The translations under genes were made by a program, and so were the position numbers. The notes beneath the pieces were generated by a model. It searched no databases. It saw nothing but the letters and a program-made list of their open reading frames with translations, and was not told the origin of the DNA. A DNA stretch of 64,000 nucleotides from JAEUOS01 sp965279115 (GTDB lineage: Bacteria; Pseudomonadota; Gammaproteobacteria; Burkholderiales; JAEUOS01), in contig OZ257137.1 of NCBI GenBank assembly GCA_965279115.1, positions 186,001-250,000 of the forward strand, in the 5' to 3' direction. Positions 1 to 8,327 of the stretch are shown piece by piece (positions within the stretch are counted from its first letter, which is position 1; each line of letters opens with the position of its first letter).

Positions 1-212
1 AGATCGCTGCCGCATCGGTCCAGCAAAGCGCTGGTATCGAGCAGGTGAACCAGGCGGTGGCGCAGATGGACAAGTCCACCCAGCAGAACGCCGCGCTGGT
101 CGAACAGGCCAGTGCGGCCGCCCAGTCGATGGAGGAACAGGCGGGCAGCCTGTCCCGCACGGTGAGCGTGTTTCAACTGCCGGGCAGCGCCGCGGCTGCC
201 GTGCCCGCCTGA
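1..212 (+). CDS. methyl-accepting chemotaxis protein, C-terminal end (partial)
   Basis: Only the last 69 codons are in the window, read from base 3. The segment has the end of the cytoplasmic signalling domain of a chemoreceptor: an Ala/Gln-rich helix containing IEQVNQAVAQMDKSTQQNAA and then ALVEQASAAAQSMEEQA, the pattern that follows the hairpin tip contacting CheA and CheW. A short Ala/Pro-rich tail ends at a TGA. The ligand-binding and membrane parts lie upstream of the window, so the stimulus cannot be named. No chemotaxis neighbours are visible. Confidence is high for the family and nil for the ligand. Confidence 0.85.
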   Translation, partial: IAAASVQQSAGIEQVNQAVAQMDKSTQQNAALVEQASAAAQSMEEQAGSLSRTVSVFQLPGSAAAAVPA

Positions 213-368
213 CAGGGGTTTTCGTCCCCGGCGCCACACGGGGGGCCGGGTAGCGTTATCATCCGCGCCTGCCGCCTTGTCCAGGCTGGCGCGCAATCCT
301 GCCCGTCCCCTCCGACCGGACCGCCCGCGCGGCGTCCGCCAGGAGGGCTTGCCTTTGTCCGGAAACCC

Positions 369-1265
369 GTGTTCAAGAACCTCACCCTGTATCGCATTGG
401 CGCCGGCTGGCGCCCGACCATCGCAAAAATCGAGGAGGCGCTGCAGCGCTCGCGCTTCCTTGAATGCCGCCCCACGCAGGAAATGTCGGTTGGCTGGGCC
501 GAGCCACGCGGCGAAAAGCATGGCGCCCTGATCGAGGCCGTAGCCGGCCAGTGGCTGCTCAAGTTCGCCATCGAGACCCGCCTCTTGCCCGCCTCGGTGA
601 TACGCCGCGAGGTCAACGAAAAACTGGCGCAGATCGAGGCCACCACCGGACGCAAGCCAGGCCGCATGTCGGCCAAGGAGATCCGCGAGCAGGTCACGGC
701 CGAATTGTTGCCACGTGCCTTCACCAAGCAGGCGGCGGTGAACGTCTGGATCGACCCGAAGGCCCGCCTGCTGGCCATCGACACCACTGCCAAGGCCAAG
801 CTCGACGAGGTACTGACCGGCTTGATCCGCTCGCTCGACGGCTTTAGCGTCGCCCTGCTGCAGACCAAATGGTCGCCCGGTACGGCCATGGCGCAGTGGC
901 TGGCCGAGCGCGAAGCCCCCGGCCATTTCGACCTGGACCGCGAATGTGAACTCAAATCCGCCGACGACAACCAGTCGGCGGTGCGCTACACCCGCCATGC
1001 GCTCGACATCGTGGAAATCCGCAAGCATGTGGAGGCCGGCAAGCTGCCCACCCGCCTGGGCATGTTGTGGACCGACAAACTGTCGTTCGTACTCACCGAC
1101 ACCATGCAGATCAAGAGAATCCGTTTTCTCGACGGGGTGTTCAAGGAGCAGCAAGGCGAGGATGACGATCGTTTCGACGCCGATGCCACCATCGTCACCG
1201 GAGAACTGGCGCGCCTGGTGCCGGAATTGATCGAAGCGCTGGGTGGCGAGTCAGCACCCGAATGA
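369..1265 (+). CDS. rdgC: recombination-associated protein RdgC
   Basis: 298 residues, the usual RdgC length. RdgC is a ring-shaped DNA-binding protein of the nucleoid that limits RecA filament use. The N-terminus MFKNLTLYRI, the early EMSVGW and the late RIRFLDGVFKEQ segment match the family from end to end. The start is GTG at 369, chosen because homologues begin MFKNL; an AGGAGGG lies about 22 bases upstream, further than ideal, so initiation is probably weak. The gene stands alone and is followed by a GC stem with a T-run. It converges on the SDR gene. Confidence 0.95.
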   Translation: MFKNLTLYRIGAGWRPTIAKIEEALQRSRFLECRPTQEMSVGWAEPRGEKHGALIEAVAGQWLLKFAIETRLLPASVIRREVNEKLAQIEATTGRKPGRMSAKEIREQVTAELLPRAFTKQAAVNVWIDPKARLLAIDTTAKAKLDEVLTGLIRSLDGFSVALLQTKWSPGTAMAQWLAEREAPGHFDLDRECELKSADDNQSAVRYTRHALDIVEIRKHVEAGKLPTRLGMLWTDKLSFVLTDTMQIKRIRFLDGVFKEQQGEDDDRFDADATIVTGELARLVPELIEALGGESAPE

Positions 1266-1270
1266 TTCAG

Positions 1271-1304
1271 CGGCGGCGTGCCACAGGCCGCGCCGCCGCC
1301 TTTT
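1271..1304 (+). terminator. intrinsic terminator after rdgC
   Basis: The arms CGGCGGCG (1271-1278) and CGCCGCCG (1291-1298) can form a perfect 8-bp stem, followed within two bases by TTTT. It lies six bases after the rdgC stop and just before the stop of the convergent SDR gene. The T-run favours rightward termination; leftward there is no comparable T-run. Confidence 0.65.
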
Positions 1305-1307
1305 CCG

Positions 1308-2081
1308 CTAGAGGACGCCGGACGTCCCGCCATCCAGGTTGATGCTGGTCCCGGTCACGTAACTGGCCGCGTCGGACGACAGGAAGGCGATCACATTCGC
1401 CACCTCCTCGGCGCGCCCCACCCGGCCCAGCGGGATGTCCTGACCCATGGTCTGGTACATCTCCTCGAGATCACGGCCGGTGGCGGCGGCCTTGCGTTCG
1501 TGCTGGCCCGCGCGGATCAGCCCGATGCAGATGGTGTTGACCAGAATGCCGTCCGGGGCGAATTCCTTGGACAGCGCCTTGGTGAAGGCCAGCCCCGCCG
1601 CGCGCGTAACCGAGGTGGGCATGCTCTTGGCCTTGGGCTGCTTGGCGCCGATGTTGGTGATGTTGATGATGCGCCCGCCGCGCTGCTTGCGCATGTGCGG
1701 CAGGGCCAGCCGCACCAGGCGCGCCGCACCGAAGAGCTTGAGATCGAAATCGGCCTGCCAGGTTTCGTCGGTGACCGATTCAAAATCGCCGCGCGACGAT
1801 GTGCCGGCGTTGTTCACAAGTATGTCGAGGCGGCCGAAGCTTTCGATCGCCGTGGCGACGATGCGCGTGGCGTCGTCGGGGCGGCCGACATCGGCCGCGA
1901 CCGTGGCGACTTTGCCGCCCGCAGCGCGGATCGATGCCGCCGCCGCGTCAAGACGTTCCTGCCCGCGCGCGACGATGACGACCGCCGCGCCTTCGCGCGC
2001 CAGCAATTGCGCCGTGGCCAGGCCGATACCCTGGGTTCCGCCGGTGACGATGGCGACCTTGCCGCCCAGATTGAGTTCCAT
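1308..2081 (-). CDS. SDR-family oxidoreductase with degenerate catalytic residues
   Basis: 257 residues with a clear short-chain dehydrogenase fold: the cofactor motif TGGTQGIG at residues 13-20, NNAG at about 90-93 and a normal C-terminal half. The catalytic YxxxK is not there. The aligned segment reads PTSVTRAAG, which puts Thr156 where Tyr should be and Arg160 where Lys should be; the usual catalytic Ser position is Thr142. I re-read the bases and the codons are clean, so this is not a frameshift. It is probably annotated elsewhere as a 3-oxoacyl-ACP reductase. Members of the superfamily with an altered active site are known, so it may bind NAD(P) without ordinary SDR chemistry. It is probably monocistronic and converges on rdgC. 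Confidence 0.85.
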   Translation of the reverse strand: MELNLGGKVAIVTGGTQGIGLATAQLLAREGAAVVIVARGQERLDAAAASIRAAGGKVATVAADVGRPDDATRIVATAIESFGRLDILVNNAGTSSRGDFESVTDETWQADFDLKLFGAARLVRLALPHMRKQRGGRIINITNIGAKQPKAKSMPTSVTRAAGLAFTKALSKEFAPDGILVNTICIGLIRAGQHERKAAATGRDLEEMYQTMGQDIPLGRVGRAEEVANVIAFLSSDAASYVTGTSINLDGGTSGVL

Positions 2082-2192
2082 AAGAGGGATCCTTGAGGTG
2101 TCGGGATGAATGCAGGAGTGCCATTGTGAGCGATCCCTCGCGAGGCCGGCAAGCGCCCCTTCCCGTCCGTCAAAGCCGGTGCCGGGCTGAAA

Positions 2193-3068
2193 TCAGCCTT
2201 GCTCGACGAACGCCCGCTCGATCGCCTCGCGGATGCCATCGAGTTCATCGTCGTCGATGCCGAAGTGGCCGAGAGCGCGGACAAACAACTCCTCGCCTAC
2301 CTCGATGTCAACTTCACCGTTGATCTGCGCCGCCAGACGTTCGGCAATATGGGTTGTGGCAATCAGGGAGACCGCTCCGCCAGGCAGGGTCTGGTCCGGC
2401 AGATCGTAGACGTCGGCATAGTGATGGCAGCGGATGGCTTGGCTCACCATGGGCGGCAAGCCCCAGTTGCGCACCATCAACGAGCCGATCACCGGATGGG
2501 TGCAGGGAAAATAGCTTTCCTCGGCGCGCACCAGCAAGGTTTCGGTCATGCGGCATTGGTCGATCAGCCCGGAATACTCCGGGTAACGCCGCACCATCAG
2601 GGGAACACCGGCGTTGTGGAACAGCGCGTAGGTATAGGCCGCATCCGGCGAGACACCGAATTGACGGCGCGCCACCAACCCGGCCGCCAGGGCCAATGAA
2701 GTAGTACGAGCCCAGAACTTCTCGATAAATGACGGCGGCACGCTGCTCATGCTGGCGCGCAAGGCCGTGGCGATGACCACGCAAACGATGTTGCGCGTGC
2801 CAATGCGGTCGAGCGCCTGGCGCACGTCGGTGAGCGCGCCGCCGGCACGGAACAATGGTGAATTGGCCAGCTTCAATGCGATGGCCACCATGCCGGCATC
2901 GGCGGCAATCGATTTGGCCAGGCGGTTGAGGTTGGGCTCGTCGCGCTGCGCCTCGGCCAGCACTTCGACCACGATCGCCGGGCATGGCGGGATGTCGATG
3001 CTCTTGAAGACCCGTTCGATATCCTCGTGCGAAAGTTCGCGGGTCTGTGGCTCGGCTACAAACGTCAT
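2193..3068 (-). CDS. HDOD-domain signalling protein
   Basis: 291 residues from the ATG at 3068, preceded by GAGGAGA. A start 20 codons further upstream is possible but has no such site. Residues from about 25 to 220 form an HDOD domain, a metal-free relative of HD phosphohydrolases: IPPCPAIVVEVL at the start, LKLANSPLFR, then ALDRIGTRNIV and LFHNAGVPLM. HDOD proteins act as protein-protein modules in motility, cell-cycle and stress signalling. No GGDEF, EAL or receiver domain is attached. It is not obviously coupled to the neighbouring genes and its role is unknown. Confidence 0.88.
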   Translation of the reverse strand: MTFVAEPQTRELSHEDIERVFKSIDIPPCPAIVVEVLAEAQRDEPNLNRLAKSIAADAGMVAIALKLANSPLFRAGGALTDVRQALDRIGTRNIVCVVIATALRASMSSVPPSFIEKFWARTTSLALAAGLVARRQFGVSPDAAYTYALFHNAGVPLMVRRYPEYSGLIDQCRMTETLLVRAEESYFPCTHPVIGSLMVRNWGLPPMVSQAIRCHHYADVYDLPDQTLPGGAVSLIATTHIAERLAAQINGEVDIEVGEELFVRALGHFGIDDDELDGIREAIERAFVEQG

Positions 3069-3220
3069 CAGTGTCTCCTCGCACGCTACTACGCGATAGT
3101 GACAGTTGCCGCCACGCAAACGAGGCATGGCGCCGCCGCCACGAAACTTGTCGGAGAGGAGAGGTTAGCCGGGTTCGTTCCGGCCGAATCGACCGAAATC
3201 CGGCCGGGATCAGCCCTACT

Positions 3221-3601
3221 TCAGACTGTCACCACCGGCCAGGTGGAGACATCGAAATCATCGCCCATGGCCACATGCACGAACCCGCGCACATCCCGCA
3301 AGGACCTTGTGATGTGGCCGCGCCCGCTGGTGTCCTCGGCGAAGATCAGGTCGCCGGGGCGCAGGATATGCCGCTTGCCGGTGCTCGACTCCACCTCGAG
3401 AATGCCGGAGGTGAGGAAGATCATCTGCCGGCGCGGCGCGTTGTGCAGGCCCTGGACATGCCCTTCGGGCGTTTCGCGGCAGAAAAGCGCGTTGCAGTTG
3501 AAGGTGGCCGACATCGGCCGTTCGGTGCCGGTGGTCGGCACTTCGCGGATTTCAATGTCCGACTCGCCGGAAGGCTGGGTGAAGATCCTGTACATGCGCA
3601 T
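3221..3601 (-). CDS. small cupin-domain protein
   Basis: 126 residues beginning MRMYRIFTQPSG. A single double-stranded beta-helix is indicated by the segment with HNAPRRQMIFLTSG (first cupin motif) and RPGDLIFAED (turn before the second motif), followed by GRGHITRS. Small cupins like this bind a metal or a small organic ligand; no catalytic assignment is possible. A second ATG two codons in is an equally good start. The gene diverges from the livKHMGF operon, with 202 bases between them, so it may share that control region. Confidence 0.75.
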   Translation of the reverse strand: MRMYRIFTQPSGESDIEIREVPTTGTERPMSATFNCNALFCRETPEGHVQGLHNAPRRQMIFLTSGILEVESSTGKRHILRPGDLIFAEDTSGRGHITRSLRDVRGFVHVAMGDDFDVSTWPVVTV

Positions 3602-3803
3602 GGCGGTTTCCGGATTTGGCTTTCGGGGAACGCGGATGCTACAGCAAGCCGGTGCCGACCCGTCACCGCTGGTTGCTATACTGGCCTGGTCGCATGCAAG
3701 CCTGAAGGTACTTCGGTTCCGGGGGTTGGCAAGGCGACTTCCAATTTCGAACGCAGGTGCGGGCAGCCGCAACCTGCGCCATCCTGACCAAGGGAGACAA
3801 GCC

Positions 3804-4931
3804 ATGAAGATGCACAAGCTGCTGGGCGCGGCCTTTGCCGCCACCCTGATTGCCGCCGCACCCGCGATCGCACAGGACATCAAGATCGGGGCCAACCTGC
3901 CGATGAGCGGGCCGAATGCGGAATACGGCGACCTGTTCTCCAGCGCCGCCGCCATCGCGGTGGAACATGCCAACGCCGACAAGATGCTGTCGAAGAAATT
4001 GGTGATGGTGATCGAGGACAGCCTGGCCACGCCGCAGGGCGGCGTGGTGGCGATGAACAAGCTGGTCTCGGTGGAGAAGGTACCGTACGTGCTATCGGCG
4101 TTCACCGGTGTCTCCAAGGCGATCGCCCCGGTCGGCGACAAGGCCAAGGTGGTATCCATCAACGGCGGTGGCATCAGCCCCGACCTGGCCGAACTCGGCG
4201 ACTATTTCTGGAACGTGATTCCCCTGGTCAATTTCGAGGTCCAGGCCTTCGCACCCTACCTCATCAAGGAGCGTGGCTGGAAGAAGGTCGCCCTCGTCTA
4301 CGTGGACGACCCGGCGGGCGAGGCCATCAAGAAGGAACTCGACGTCCATGTGCCGAAGAACGGCGGCAGCATGGTCGGCTCGCTGCAGGTGCCACGCGCA
4401 TCCCAGCAGTTTTCCGGCATCGCGGCCAAGGTGCGGGAATCGCAACCTGACGTGGTGTTCATCGCCTCCTTCGGCGCGCAACAGGCGCAGATCGTCAAGC
4501 AATTGCGCGACAACGGCGTCAAGCAGCAGATCGTCAGCTATTCGGCCTTCTCGGCGCCGACCGTGATGCAGTTGCCCGAAGCGCGTGGATCGCTATTCCC
4601 CACCCAGTCGGTCAACTGGGACAGCGACGCCGTCACCAAACGCCTGGCGCGCGACTGGAAAACCAAGAAAGGCAAGGAACCCAATGCCTACGTGGCCAAT
4701 TACTACAATGCAGTGATGGTGTTCGTGAAGCTGGCGCAGGCGCTTGAGAAGGCCGGCCAGCCGATCACCGGCGAGAACCTGCTCAAGATGCGCAAGACCA
4801 TGACCACCTTCGAGGTGGCAGGCGGCAAGATGCAGTTCCTTCCGAACGGCACGGTGTCCATGCCCCTGCAGTTGAACGAGATCGACGCCGGCGGCAACAG
4901 CAAGGTGGTCAAGGCCGTCCTCGCCCAGTAA
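3804..4931 (+). CDS. Liv-type ABC transporter substrate-binding protein (system 1)
   Basis: 375 residues. A signal peptide with a hydrophobic core ends at AIAQ, followed by DIKIGANLPMSGPNAEYG, the standard opening of type I periplasmic binding proteins of the branched-chain amino acid (HAAT) family. It would capture an amino acid, amide or carboxylate in the periplasm and deliver it to the permeases encoded next. The ATG at 3804 is preceded by AGGGAGACAA; longer in-frame extensions upstream are not credible because they lack a signal peptide. The upstream gap holds a TATACT (3677-3682) without a good -35. The ligand is unknown. Confidence 0.92.
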   Translation: MKMHKLLGAAFAATLIAAAPAIAQDIKIGANLPMSGPNAEYGDLFSSAAAIAVEHANADKMLSKKLVMVIEDSLATPQGGVVAMNKLVSVEKVPYVLSAFTGVSKAIAPVGDKAKVVSINGGGISPDLAELGDYFWNVIPLVNFEVQAFAPYLIKERGWKKVALVYVDDPAGEAIKKELDVHVPKNGGSMVGSLQVPRASQQFSGIAAKVRESQPDVVFIASFGAQQAQIVKQLRDNGVKQQIVSYSAFSAPTVMQLPEARGSLFPTQSVNWDSDAVTKRLARDWKTKKGKEPNAYVANYYNAVMVFVKLAQALEKAGQPITGENLLKMRKTMTTFEVAGGKMQFLPNGTVSMPLQLNEIDAGGNSKVVKAVLAQ

Positions 4932-4940
4932 ACCCGCGCC

Positions 4941-4963
4941 GGCCGGGCCGCGAGGGCCCGGTC
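4941..4963 (+). promoter_or_regulatory. strong GC hairpin between livK and livH (system 1)
   Basis: CCGGGCC (4943-4949) pairs perfectly with GGCCCGG (4955-4961) around a five-base loop, and the stem can extend by two more pairs. It sits nine bases after the binding-protein stop and has no T-run. Such a hairpin can protect the 3' end of a processed binding-protein message, which would allow more binding protein than permease. That role is inferred from position and shape. Confidence 0.5.
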
Positions 4964-4986
4964 GGGGCGTCGTTTCTGTCGTCGTC

Positions 4987-5862
4987 TTGCTTCTCCTCCA
5001 ACTCCTTTTCAACGGCCTGCAGCTGGGGGCGATCTACGCCCTCACCGCGGTGGGCTTCGCCCTCATCTTCGGCTCGACCAAGGTGTTCCATGTCGCCCAT
5101 GGCGCCTCGTTCACCCTGGCCGGCTATTTGTTCTGGTGGAGCATCAATACCCAGAAATGGCACTGGACGGTGGGCATCCTGCTGGCGGTGGCGGTGGTGG
5201 TGGCCTTCGGGCTTTTCATGGAGCGCTGCATCTACCGGCCGATCCAGCGCCACGAAGGCGCGTTCTTCACCGTCTTCATCGCCGCATTCGGCACCCAGAT
5301 CATCGTGCAGAACCTGGTGGGCACGGTGTTCGGGCGCGGCTTCGAGACCGTGACGGTGGACTTGTCCAAGGCGGTCGAGTTGGCACCGAACCTGTTCGTG
5401 GCCCCCATCGCCGGGGTGGCCGTGGCGGTGGCGGTGGTGATGTTCATCGCGCTCAACCTGTTTCTCTCCCGAACCCAGGTGGGCACCGGCCTGCGCGCAC
5501 TGGCGGACAACCCGGACCTGGTGCGCATTTTCGGCATGGAACCCACGCGCCTGGCCCAGGTGGCCTTCGCGCTCGGTTCCGCACTGGTGGTGCCGGCCGC
5601 CGCGCTCACGGCAGTGACGCAGGGCATCAACCCCGGCATCGGCGCCCACATCATGCTGATCAGCCTGGCGGCAACCATTGTCGGCGGCATCGGCTCGCTC
5701 AAGGGCGCGGCCTATGGCGGCCTGCTCCTGGGCATGGCCGAGAGCGTGGCCGTGTGGAAACTTGACCCGCAGTGGAGCGAGGCGGTGACCTTCATCATCC
5801 TCTTCGTGTTCATCATCTTCCGGCCCGCCGGCTTCATGGGCCGCCCGCACGGCGCAAAATAG
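4987..5862 (+). CDS. Liv-type ABC permease, LivH family (system 1)
   Basis: 291 residues, almost entirely hydrophobic, with the LivH signature opening LQLGAIYALTAVGFALIFGS and a later GIGSLKGAAYGGLLLG. It forms one half of the inner-membrane channel of the HAAT importer together with the LivM-type protein that follows. The most likely start is TTG at 4987: there is no in-frame ATG or GTG in the codons just upstream, and the protein then begins MLLLQLLFNG as in relatives. No clear ribosome-binding site precedes it, so expression may be weak. It lies 55 bases after livK, past the hairpin. Confidence 0.92.
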   Translation: MLLLQLLFNGLQLGAIYALTAVGFALIFGSTKVFHVAHGASFTLAGYLFWWSINTQKWHWTVGILLAVAVVVAFGLFMERCIYRPIQRHEGAFFTVFIAAFGTQIIVQNLVGTVFGRGFETVTVDLSKAVELAPNLFVAPIAGVAVAVAVVMFIALNLFLSRTQVGTGLRALADNPDLVRIFGMEPTRLAQVAFALGSALVVPAAALTAVTQGINPGIGAHIMLISLAATIVGGIGSLKGAAYGGLLLGMAESVAVWKLDPQWSEAVTFIILFVFIIFRPAGFMGRPHGAK

Positions 5863-5875
5863 GAACACGCAAGCC

Positions 5876-6760
5876 ATGTGGGCCTACATCAACAACCTGG
5901 CGGTGCTGATCACCATCAACGCCATCCTGGCGGTGACGCTCAACTTCGTGCTCGGCTACGCAGGCATCTTCTCGATGGCGCATGCGGTGTTTTTCGGCAT
6001 CGGCGCGTATACGGCAGCGCTGGCCGCCATGAAGCTCGGCGCCGGTTTCCTGCTTGCCACGGCATGCGGCATGGGGGTGGCCGGGCTGCTTTCCCTCGCG
6101 CTGGCCCTGCCGGCGCTGCGTGTGCGCGGCGAATACTTCGTTGCCGCATCCCTGGGCCTGCAGATGCTGGCCGTCACCCTCTTCTCGGAATGGAAGGTTG
6201 TGACCGGGGGTATCGGCGGCATCACCAACATTCCGCCGGCACGTTTTCCCGGCTTCGAGGTCAGCACGCCAGAGCAATACCTGGTGCTCTCGCTGGTGTG
6301 CCTGGGGCTGGTGATGCTTGCGGTGGCCACGCTGGTGCGTTCCTCGTTCGGGCGCAGCCTCAAGGCCATCCGCGACGACGAGACCGCCGCCTCCGCCTTC
6401 GGCAAGAACGTCGCCGTGATCAAGACCATCGCCGTGGCGGTTTCGTCCGCGCTGGCCGCGGTGGCGGGTTCGCTCTATGCCTTCTACCTCTCCTTCATCA
6501 ATGTGGAAAGTTTCACCCTCGACACCTCGGTCTACCTGATGGCCATGGTCATCATTGGCGGCACTGCCACGCTGATGGGGCCGGTAGTGGGCACGGTGCT
6601 GATCCTGCTGCTGCCGGCGGCACTGTCCTACCTGCCCGGCCTGCCGCAAACCGAGATCGGCTCGATACAGCAAATCGTCTATGGCCTGGCCATGGTGCTG
6701 CTGATGATCTTCCGCCCGGGTGGCCTGTGGGGCTTCCGCGAAAAGCCCAAGGGGGATTGA
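5876..6760 (+). CDS. Liv-type ABC permease, LivM family (system 1)
   Basis: 294 residues with about eight to ten membrane spans. The typical LivM segments are present: AVTLNFVLGYAGIFSMAH near the N-terminus, ALRVRGEYFVAASLGLQ in the middle and LYAFYLSFINVESF before the C-terminal spans. It pairs with the LivH-type protein to form the channel. The start ATG lies 13 bases after the livH stop. The same strand, short spacing and order H-M-G-F show a single transcription unit. Confidence 0.92.
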   Translation: MWAYINNLAVLITINAILAVTLNFVLGYAGIFSMAHAVFFGIGAYTAALAAMKLGAGFLLATACGMGVAGLLSLALALPALRVRGEYFVAASLGLQMLAVTLFSEWKVVTGGIGGITNIPPARFPGFEVSTPEQYLVLSLVCLGLVMLAVATLVRSSFGRSLKAIRDDETAASAFGKNVAVIKTIAVAVSSALAAVAGSLYAFYLSFINVESFTLDTSVYLMAMVIIGGTATLMGPVVGTVLILLLPAALSYLPGLPQTEIGSIQQIVYGLAMVLLMIFRPGGLWGFREKPKGD

Positions 6761-6761
6761 C

Positions 6762-7517
6762 GTGACCCAGGGCGGCGCCATCCTGCTGGAAACCACCGGC
6801 ATGTCCAAAACCTTCGGCGGATTGAAGGCGGTGGACAACGTGTCCTTCGCGCTGCGCGAGGGCATTGTCACCACCCTGGTGGGCCCGAACGGTGCAGGCA
6901 AGACCACTCTCTTCAACCTGATCACCGGTCACCTCGACCCGGACGCCGGCGAGGTTACCTGGCTGGGCAAATCCATCAAGGGCGTGCCGCACTGGAAGAT
7001 CGCGCAGGCCGGCATCGGCCGCACCTTCCAGGACCTGAAGCTGTTTGACCAGATGACGGTGCTGGAAAACGCGCTCACCGTGACCGAACGCGGCGCCTGG
7101 CTGTGGCAATCCGGCGGCAAAGCGGGCCTTGCGGCGCGCCACGAGCGGGCCGAACAGGCGCTGGTGGCGGTCGGGCTGGCGGACCGGCGCAACGCCCGCG
7201 CGGTGGACCTGGCCTATGCCGAACGCAAGTTCCTGTCGATCGCGCGCATCCTCGCCTCCGGCGCGCGCCTGTGGCTGCTCGATGAACCGGCGTCCGGCCT
7301 CGATCCCGGCTCCTACGAGCGTTTTGTCAACCTGGTGCGCGACCAGTTGCAGCATGGCATCACCATCTGCATCATCGAGCACAACCTCGACATCGTGAAG
7401 GGCATCTCGGACCGCATCGCCTTTCTCGACCAGGGGCGCCTCCTGGCCGAAGGCGAGCCGCAAAGCATCCTCGCCGACCCGGCGCTGGCGGCCATCTACT
7501 TCGGCGAGCGCAACTGA
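6762..7517 (+). CDS. Liv-type ABC ATPase, LivG family (system 1), atypical signature motif
   Basis: 251 residues from the GTG at 6762, one base after the livM stop. Walker A GPNGAGKTT is at 41-49 and Walker B WLLDEPASGLDP at 171-182. The ABC signature, normally LSYGQ in LivG, reads LAYAE at 150-154, so both the serine and the glycine that contact ATP across the dimer are replaced. The partner LivF keeps a normal LSGGQ, so the transporter probably has one full and one impaired ATP site. The gene is intact and translationally tight with its neighbours, so this is unlikely to be decay. Confidence 0.9.
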   Translation: MTQGGAILLETTGMSKTFGGLKAVDNVSFALREGIVTTLVGPNGAGKTTLFNLITGHLDPDAGEVTWLGKSIKGVPHWKIAQAGIGRTFQDLKLFDQMTVLENALTVTERGAWLWQSGGKAGLAARHERAEQALVAVGLADRRNARAVDLAYAERKFLSIARILASGARLWLLDEPASGLDPGSYERFVNLVRDQLQHGITICIIEHNLDIVKGISDRIAFLDQGRLLAEGEPQSILADPALAAIYFGERN

Positions 7518-7518
7518 G

Positions 7519-8232
7519 ATGAGCAAGTCGGTACTCGCGGCGCAAAACCTGCAGGTCGGCTACGGCGGCAAGCCGGTGCTGCTGGATGTTTCCATAGCCC
7601 TGCGCGAGAACGAAGTGCTGTGCCTGATCGGGCACAACGGCGCCGGCAAGTCCACGCTCATGCGCACCCTGTTCGGCCTGGTAAGACCAAGTTCGGGAAG
7701 CATCCTGGTGGACGGCGAGGCGATGGCAAACCACGTGCCGCGCACCCTGGCCGAGCGCGGCATCGCGATGATGCCCGAGGGGCGCGGTATTTTCCCCAGC
7801 CTGACGGTGCAGGAAATCTGGAACCTGGGCCTCGGTTCGGCAGCCATCCCCAAGGGAGAGCACGCGGCGCGCATCGACTGGGTGTTCACCGTATTGCCGC
7901 CGGTGAAGGGCTTCTACACCAAGCGCGCGGGTCTGCTGTCCGGCGGACAACAGCAGATGGTGTCGATCGGCCGCGCCCTCCTGGGCAAGCCGCGCATTCT
8001 CATCATGGACGAGCCCTCGATCGGCCTGGCACCCAAGCTGTTCCAGGACCTCATGCAGCCCATCCGCGCATTGCAGCAGGAGCGCGGCATGAGCATCCTC
8101 CTGGTGGAGCAGAACGTGCGCGAGGCGCTCAAGGTGTCCGACCGGGTGGTGGTGATGAAGGCCGGACGCATGGTGCGCGAGGCGCTGCCCGAGGATCTCA
8201 AGGACAACGCGGCGTTGATGGAGTTGTACTGA
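7519..8232 (+). CDS. Liv-type ABC ATPase, LivF family (system 1)
   Basis: 237 residues. Walker A is GHNGAGKST, the signature LSGGQQQMVSIGRAL is canonical, and Walker B is ILIMDEPSIGLAP. It forms the heterodimeric motor with LivG. The ATG is one base past the livG stop. It is the last gene of the livKHMGF operon; the next gene is a LysR regulator 95 bases on, transcribed in the same direction. Confidence 0.93.
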   Translation: MSKSVLAAQNLQVGYGGKPVLLDVSIALRENEVLCLIGHNGAGKSTLMRTLFGLVRPSSGSILVDGEAMANHVPRTLAERGIAMMPEGRGIFPSLTVQEIWNLGLGSAAIPKGEHAARIDWVFTVLPPVKGFYTKRAGLLSGGQQQMVSIGRALLGKPRILIMDEPSIGLAPKLFQDLMQPIRALQQERGMSILLVEQNVREALKVSDRVVVMKAGRMVREALPEDLKDNAALMELY

Positions 8233-8327
8233 GGTCCCGGCACGGCGACTAGAATGCCCGCATGGCGCATGCCAACCGCGGGGCCCTGCCGCGACGCCGC
8301 TACGCCCGCACCGGGCCCTAAGCCACC

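Noticed and set aside
1308..2081. Frameshift as the cause of the missing SDR catalytic residues
   Set aside because: The bases around the site give family-like residues on both sides in the same frame, so it is substitution.
3027..3803. A long N-terminal extension of the first Liv binding protein
   Set aside because: The extension crosses two leftward genes and lacks family similarity; the ATG at 3804 gives a proper signal peptide and ribosome site.
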